Of a DNA stretch of 17,978 bases, positions 15,701-17,978 are shown piece by piece; the first letter of the stretch is position 1; each line of letters begins with the position of its first letter. Made by a program: the position numbers and the translations under genes. The stretch is from Candidatus Aenigmatarchaeota archaeon (lineage in GTDB: Archaea; Aenigmatarchaeota; Aenigmatarchaeia; CG10238-14; SCSR01), in the NCBI GenBank assembly GCA_030018055.1, contig JASEGN010000011.1, positions 1 through 17,978 of the forward strand, read 5' to 3'. Below the pieces are notes generated by a model. The model ran no database searches. It had not been told where the DNA came from and worked only from the letters and a program-made list of their open reading frames with translations.

Positions 15701-15778
15701 CAGGATTGCTCTGGCTATTGGGTTACCAAGCCACCTTCTTATTTCAGCTATGGTTTGAATTTCCGCCATCCAAACCAA
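12713..15778 (-). CDS. Radical SAM/SPASM protein interrupted by an intein; candidate lipid-modifying enzyme
   Basis: The 1021-residue precursor is a 477-residue host protein carrying a 544-residue intein (residues 397-940, numbered from TTG at 15778). The host has an N-terminal helical region (1-115) with C53 and C57, and then a radical SAM barrel with C127-x3-C131-x2-C134 and GGEP (171-174). A SPASM domain follows: C379, C386, G392-x4-C(397/941), C979-x2-C982-x5-C988-x2-C991 and C1009. It probably holds a SAM-binding cluster and auxiliary clusters. Function is not known. Position eight bases after the polyprenyl synthase and in line with Tes suggests a membrane-lipid reaction such as cross-linking or methylation of tetraethers. 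The SPASM part also resembles haem and peptide-modifying enzymes. ATG at 15769 is the likelier start. Confidence 0.9.
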   Translation of the reverse strand: MVWMAEIQTIAEIRRWLGNPIARAILNKSVKREKVRKSMLELALEHLVFGTKCSLGCKFYSWFIGMLIKNSAKIFGTDPEEVLNALKEPVFRRGIINVLEGITRFGVQTPQTTAAPFLIVWQFTNKCNLKCKHCYASAMSKSMPNELTTEEAKKLVDELAECGVVAIAFSGGEPLIREDFFEVARYAKENDFYISVATNGILITPSIAKKLKDCVNYVEVSLDGMKETHEKFRGISGIFDRTIRGIKNCVKQGLDVCVAPTITKYNLKEIPNLLELAKELRVNRFIAFNFIPTGRGKDILEQDITPEEREEILKFLYSKLLEKDYPDVFSTAPQYARISIQATEKDSSAPILPTHFAGKRARKALKGKAQVLADFIGGCGAGRVYCCIEPNGDIWPCVDPDTYIQSSNGEIIKINDLKVEDPISCDTKNMSIEPDICVGKRKDVKKIYEIVTNTDIIYASDNHPFFVFDGNEIKIVQLKDLKKGDYLLKVRKLPIKGEIQKLPEVDFVHYKLTNAGIKFLRKKIKRKDVGKFAKQLGVTRYTLLEFLGLRKDRKNIGLKKETILKLCKILALDFIKKYFKPSGYSNFKIPEYATYEFCRFVGYVLGDAHVDKNTLSFKDSRLEVAKYYANLSHKLFGIKPTIKKKGRSYHVIISSRAISKLFLKILGTSTSGKSATYSTERTVPEIIQKSNIKGVEAFLGGFYDAEGSVGPRWVSLVSGSKDLLRQIKLLLLRFGISTSHLKKHTGVGKGFRIDIPLGYMEEFMKIIEFKSSEKNIKLKKIPKKRYCKYPRYPLCGEFKKILRLLRIKVPQILSQHDVSRDNCISLVQLCKERINKLERNQDILITQREAAETLSMERRKFSYCFSKNKLSIENLNKLRLVKESRLEEAKKILNKIERFLNSEMEVDKILNISYVREGEVYDIQTLKNHTFIANTFIVHNCVFMPIRVGSIREKTFKEIWLNSEVLNKLRDRSKLKEYCGVCEWRNVCGGCRARAYAYFNDIQAPDPGCINNKVFWEKIKA
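12959..14590 (-). mobile_element. Full-length class 1 intein with LAGLIDADG homing endonuclease
   Basis: The 544-residue insertion runs from Cys397 to Asn940 of the precursor. Block A is CVDPDTYIQSSNGEIIKIND. Block B is ASDNHPFFV, with S460 and H463 in the TxxH positions. Blocks F and G are VYDIQTLKNHTFIANTFIVHN with H929, penultimate H939 and terminal N940, followed by Cys941 as the +1 nucleophile. Between them are two LAGLIDADG motifs, FVGYVLGDAHV (600-610) and FLGGFYDAEGSV (698-709), both with their acidic residue. Two helix-turn-helix-like stretches lie near 520-552 and 845-880, probably for DNA recognition. All splicing and nuclease residues seem present, so it should self-splice and may still home. 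Removal rejoins IWP to CVFMPI. Confidence 0.95.
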
Positions 15779-15786
15779 TTTTAAAA

Positions 15787-16866
15787 TTATATTTTTCTTT
15801 CGATTAAGTAATTCGCAAAAGCCCTTAACTTCTCCTTTGCATCAGATGAAGGAAACAACTCATCAACTTTATTCCAAGCGCTTTTTACCAATTTCCTCGC
15901 AAATTCTTTTGCATATTCTACTGAGCCATATTTTTTGATTATACCTATCGCCTCTTCTTTTAATTTTTGGTCGGTTGTATGCATGCTTAAAATTTCTAAT
16001 AACCTTTTTCTATTCCTTTTATTCGCTTTAATTAGTGTGTGTATAATCATCAAAGTTCTTTTACCCTCGGTTATATCACTACCTATATATTCTTTAACAA
16101 ATTGAGCTTTGTCACTAGTTGCAGTTAGATTTAAAATATCATCCTGAATTTGGAATGCAATGCCTATTGCCTCAGCAAATTTTCCAATTACTTCAACTTG
16201 GTCATCCGTAGCATCAGCAAGAACAGCGGCCATCTTAGCAGCCATCCTAGCCAAAACACCAGTTTTATATGCACACATTTGCAAATATTCACCTTCTTTT
16301 ATATTATCTGCGTTTGCTAATCCTCTATGCCATGCTATATCTGTACCCTGGCCAAACCCTAAGTTGATCATCTCTTGAGAATAAATCTCATATAACTTCA
16401 GTAAAATCTCTTTTTGGAAATTGTCTCTGTTTTTCAGCAAAACCAACAAGGGTAAATAGTACATGGTGTTCCCTACATTAATCGCTACGTCAGTACCAAA
16501 TATTTTGTGTATACAAGGCTTACCCCTCCTTAATTCACTATTATCCTCGATATCATCGATGACTAAAGTTCCCTCATGTGTAACCTCTGGAATTATAGCA
16601 AAATCCATGACCTTTTTTGGATCTCCTCCTAAAGCCTCATAAACTAGAAGAAATAACACTGGTCTCCATCTTTTACCACCCCTATCTAAAAGTTCCCATA
16701 TAGGCTCTGCTATTGACTTTTGTACAGCTTGAGTATTATACTCATACCGAGGTTCCCCACACGTAAAAATCAAAGACTTTTTATCGTATTTCCTTGGGAT
16801 ATATTTTTCAATAAGTGCATCTATAAGTTTTGCCTTCCCCACCAATAACTTCTCTATATCTTCCAT
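15787..16866 (-). CDS. Polyprenyl diphosphate synthase (geranylgeranyl diphosphate synthase)
   Basis: This is a trans-prenyltransferase that extends DMAPP with IPP, most likely to the C20 diphosphate used by GGGP synthase. The 359-residue all-helical protein has GGKRWRP (63-69), the first aspartate-rich motif D104-D105-x2-D108 followed by RRG (113-115), and QIQDDILN (239-246) as the second. There the usual DDxxD is DDxxN. The residue five before the first motif is Gly99, not a bulky aromatic, so chains of C20 or longer are permitted. The N-terminus is about 40 residues longer than common GGPPS. It sits three bases after tes and eight before the SPASM gene, so it is part of the tetraether operon. 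Confidence 0.9.
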   Translation of the reverse strand: MEDIEKLLVGKAKLIDALIEKYIPRKYDKKSLIFTCGEPRYEYNTQAVQKSIAEPIWELLDRGGKRWRPVLFLLVYEALGGDPKKVMDFAIIPEVTHEGTLVIDDIEDNSELRRGKPCIHKIFGTDVAINVGNTMYYLPLLVLLKNRDNFQKEILLKLYEIYSQEMINLGFGQGTDIAWHRGLANADNIKEGEYLQMCAYKTGVLARMAAKMAAVLADATDDQVEVIGKFAEAIGIAFQIQDDILNLTATSDKAQFVKEYIGSDITEGKRTLMIIHTLIKANKRNRKRLLEILSMHTTDQKLKEEAIGIIKKYGSVEYAKEFARKLVKSAWNKVDELFPSSDAKEKLRAFANYLIERKI

Positions 16867-16869
16867 TTT

Positions 16870-17978
16870 TTACCTTAATGGTTTTGAAAATTTCTTTTCT
16901 ACGCTAACTCTGTGGAATGTATTCATGGTGCAAAATGGTATTATCCTTCCGTCAGGAATAGCATAGTGAATAACACATCTTTGAACCCTTTCAAAATCAA
17001 AATTATAAGGGTCCATAAAGTGCATTGAACCTATCATTATTAATTTGCGCATAAACTTTCCGAGACCTTCATAAGATCCTTCCTTAAGAACTGGAAATAA
17101 ATAGCTAAGTATTTTTGGATGTACATTTCTTATTGAAGACCAAAGCAGTTTAAACTTTGCAATGGTTTTATGTTCTTTCGCAGTTTTCTCCACACCCCTT
17201 AAGCTTTCCTCAAATTTTTCTAGATTTACATATTTAGAGATTGGTACTATTTTCCCATCTTCAACAAAAATAAATGTTGCCGTACCACAATAAGGATGAC
17301 AAGTAAATTCTGGATAATTTTTCCCCTTGATAGCACCCATAGCTCTTGCAAAGCTAACAACAAAAGGAACAGGATAAAAATCACCCGCTTTTATTTCTCC
17401 ATCAGTTTGTTTTTCTATAAGCTCAATTAAGTCTGAATTTGTAACCCTAGCCCGCTTTAATTTTCTTCTATCCATCCTTCCTGTTATCGATACAGGTTGG
17501 AAGTTAACACATCTAACAACATCATTATTTTCAGCAGCATATCGGATAATTTTTCCAACTTGATGAGTATTTACATCGTTAACCAACGTTACAACCAAAA
17601 CAACACTTTTAAATCCAACTTTTCTACAATACTCTATTATTTTAAGTTTCTTCTCCGTTAAATCAACCCCACGAGTTTTTTTATAAATTTCTTCACCAAA
17701 ACCATCAAATTGAAGGTAGAGAGTGTCCATTCCAGCTTCCACGAGTTTTTCTATGTAAAGAGGTCCTTTGTTGAATATAGCTATTCCATTTGTGTTTACT
17801 TCCACATGATCAAATCCTAAGCTTTTAGCAAGTTTAATAAGTTCTGGTAAATCTTCTCTAACTGTAGGTTCACCTCCGCTGAATTGGATAGCATTTGTTG
17901 GTACTGGCTTGTTATTTCTTAGGTTTTGTAGCATGTTTCTTATTTGCTCTTTTGTCGGCTCGTAAATATAGCCTGTCG
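16870..17978 (-). CDS. tes: Tetraether synthase (Tes)-type radical SAM enzyme, N-terminus beyond window
   Basis: The frame stays open to the window edge: before the internal ATG at 17934 it reads TGYIYEPTKEQIRN, so the protein starts outside and 368 residues are visible. QFSGGEPTVREDL is the radical SAM GGEP strand. The SAM-cluster cysteines would be just beyond the edge. The C-terminal part has CHPYCGTATFIF and MHFMDPYNFDFERVQRCVIH, then YAIPDGRIIPFCTMN, which match what I recall of the MJ0619/Tes family. That enzyme couples two archaeol-type lipids through carbon-carbon bonds to make GDGT tetraethers. The family is about 500 residues, so roughly 140 are missing here. It is three bases upstream of the polyprenyl synthase in one operon. 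Confidence 0.85.
   Translation of the reverse strand, partial: TGYIYEPTKEQIRNMLQNLRNNKPVPTNAIQFSGGEPTVREDLPELIKLAKSLGFDHVEVNTNGIAIFNKGPLYIEKLVEAGMDTLYLQFDGFGEEIYKKTRGVDLTEKKLKIIEYCRKVGFKSVVLVVTLVNDVNTHQVGKIIRYAAENNDVVRCVNFQPVSITGRMDRRKLKRARVTNSDLIELIEKQTDGEIKAGDFYPVPFVVSFARAMGAIKGKNYPEFTCHPYCGTATFIFVEDGKIVPISKYVNLEKFEESLRGVEKTAKEHKTIAKFKLLWSSIRNVHPKILSYLFPVLKEGSYEGLGKFMRKLIMIGSMHFMDPYNFDFERVQRCVIHYAIPDGRIIPFCTMNTFHRVSVEKKFSKPLR

Noticed and set aside
12713..15778. A 1021-residue multidomain fusion instead of an intein-bearing protein
   Set aside because: Intein blocks A, B, F and G, the terminal HN-C and both LAGLIDADG motifs are present. Removing residues 397-940 restores a continuous SPASM motif.
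12713..15778. Assignment as a haem-biosynthesis enzyme (AhbC/AhbD/NirJ-like), suggested by the CGGCRARAYAY segment
   Set aside because: That segment is shared by many SPASM proteins. No haem genes are nearby and the operon partners are lipid enzymes.
16870..17934. Tes homologue complete from ATG 17934
   Set aside because: The frame continues with family-like sequence (GYIYEPTKEQIR) to the window edge, and the SAM-cluster cysteines must lie further upstream.
1..17978. CRISPR arrays, tRNA or rRNA genes, insertion sequences
   Set aside because: No repeat-spacer pattern, no tRNA-like cloverleaf sequence or rRNA-like segment, and no transposase or terminal inverted repeats were seen by eye. The only mobile element is the intein.

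Overview
The window is archaeal, visibly A+T-rich chromosomal DNA. The evidence is a nearly complete set of enzymes found only in archaeal ether-lipid synthesis: geranylgeranylglyceryl phosphate (GGGP) synthase, a UbiA-type DGGGP synthase, geranylgeranyl reductase, CDP-archaeol synthase and a tetraether synthase (Tes). Several oxygen-sensitive radical-SAM enzymes suggest an anaerobe. The phylum cannot be fixed by eye.

Layout. Bases 1-684 are a graveyard: a decayed hicBA toxin-antitoxin pair and what may be the tail of a dead thymidylate-kinase-like gene, all on the minus strand. Bases 685-4505 (minus) hold a purine operon, purL-purQ, in which PurL carries a fused PurS-like N-terminus. Bases 4553-6249 (minus) hold ino1 and an archaetidylinositol-phosphate synthase, which make the inositol headgroup. 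They diverge from a PadR-like regulator at 6309 over a 59-bp spacer. Bases 6664-8749 (minus) form the compact operon idi (type I isomerase) - carS (with an extra HAAS-like N-terminal domain) - PHP phosphoesterase. The PHP gene appears to start at ATA. A DNPH1-like nucleotide hydrolase diverges from idi. Bases 9374-12354 (minus) hold geranylgeranyl reductase, GGGP synthase and DGGGP synthase. Bases 12534-17978 (minus) form an operon read as tes (cut by the window edge) - polyprenyl synthase - radical SAM/SPASM protein - a short radical-SAM-like fragment.

Together the genes take IPP to GGPP (Idi, polyprenyl synthase), then to GGGP, DGGGP and CDP-archaeol. They then add inositol phosphate (Ino1, AIP synthase), saturate the chains (GGR) and join them into tetraethers (Tes). 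The SPASM protein in the Tes operon has no assigned job and is a good candidate for a further tetraether modification.

The most striking object is a full-length LAGLIDADG intein (544 residues) inside that SPASM protein. It is inserted exactly at a cysteine of the SPASM iron-sulfur motif, so the cluster-binding site is interrupted until splicing occurs.
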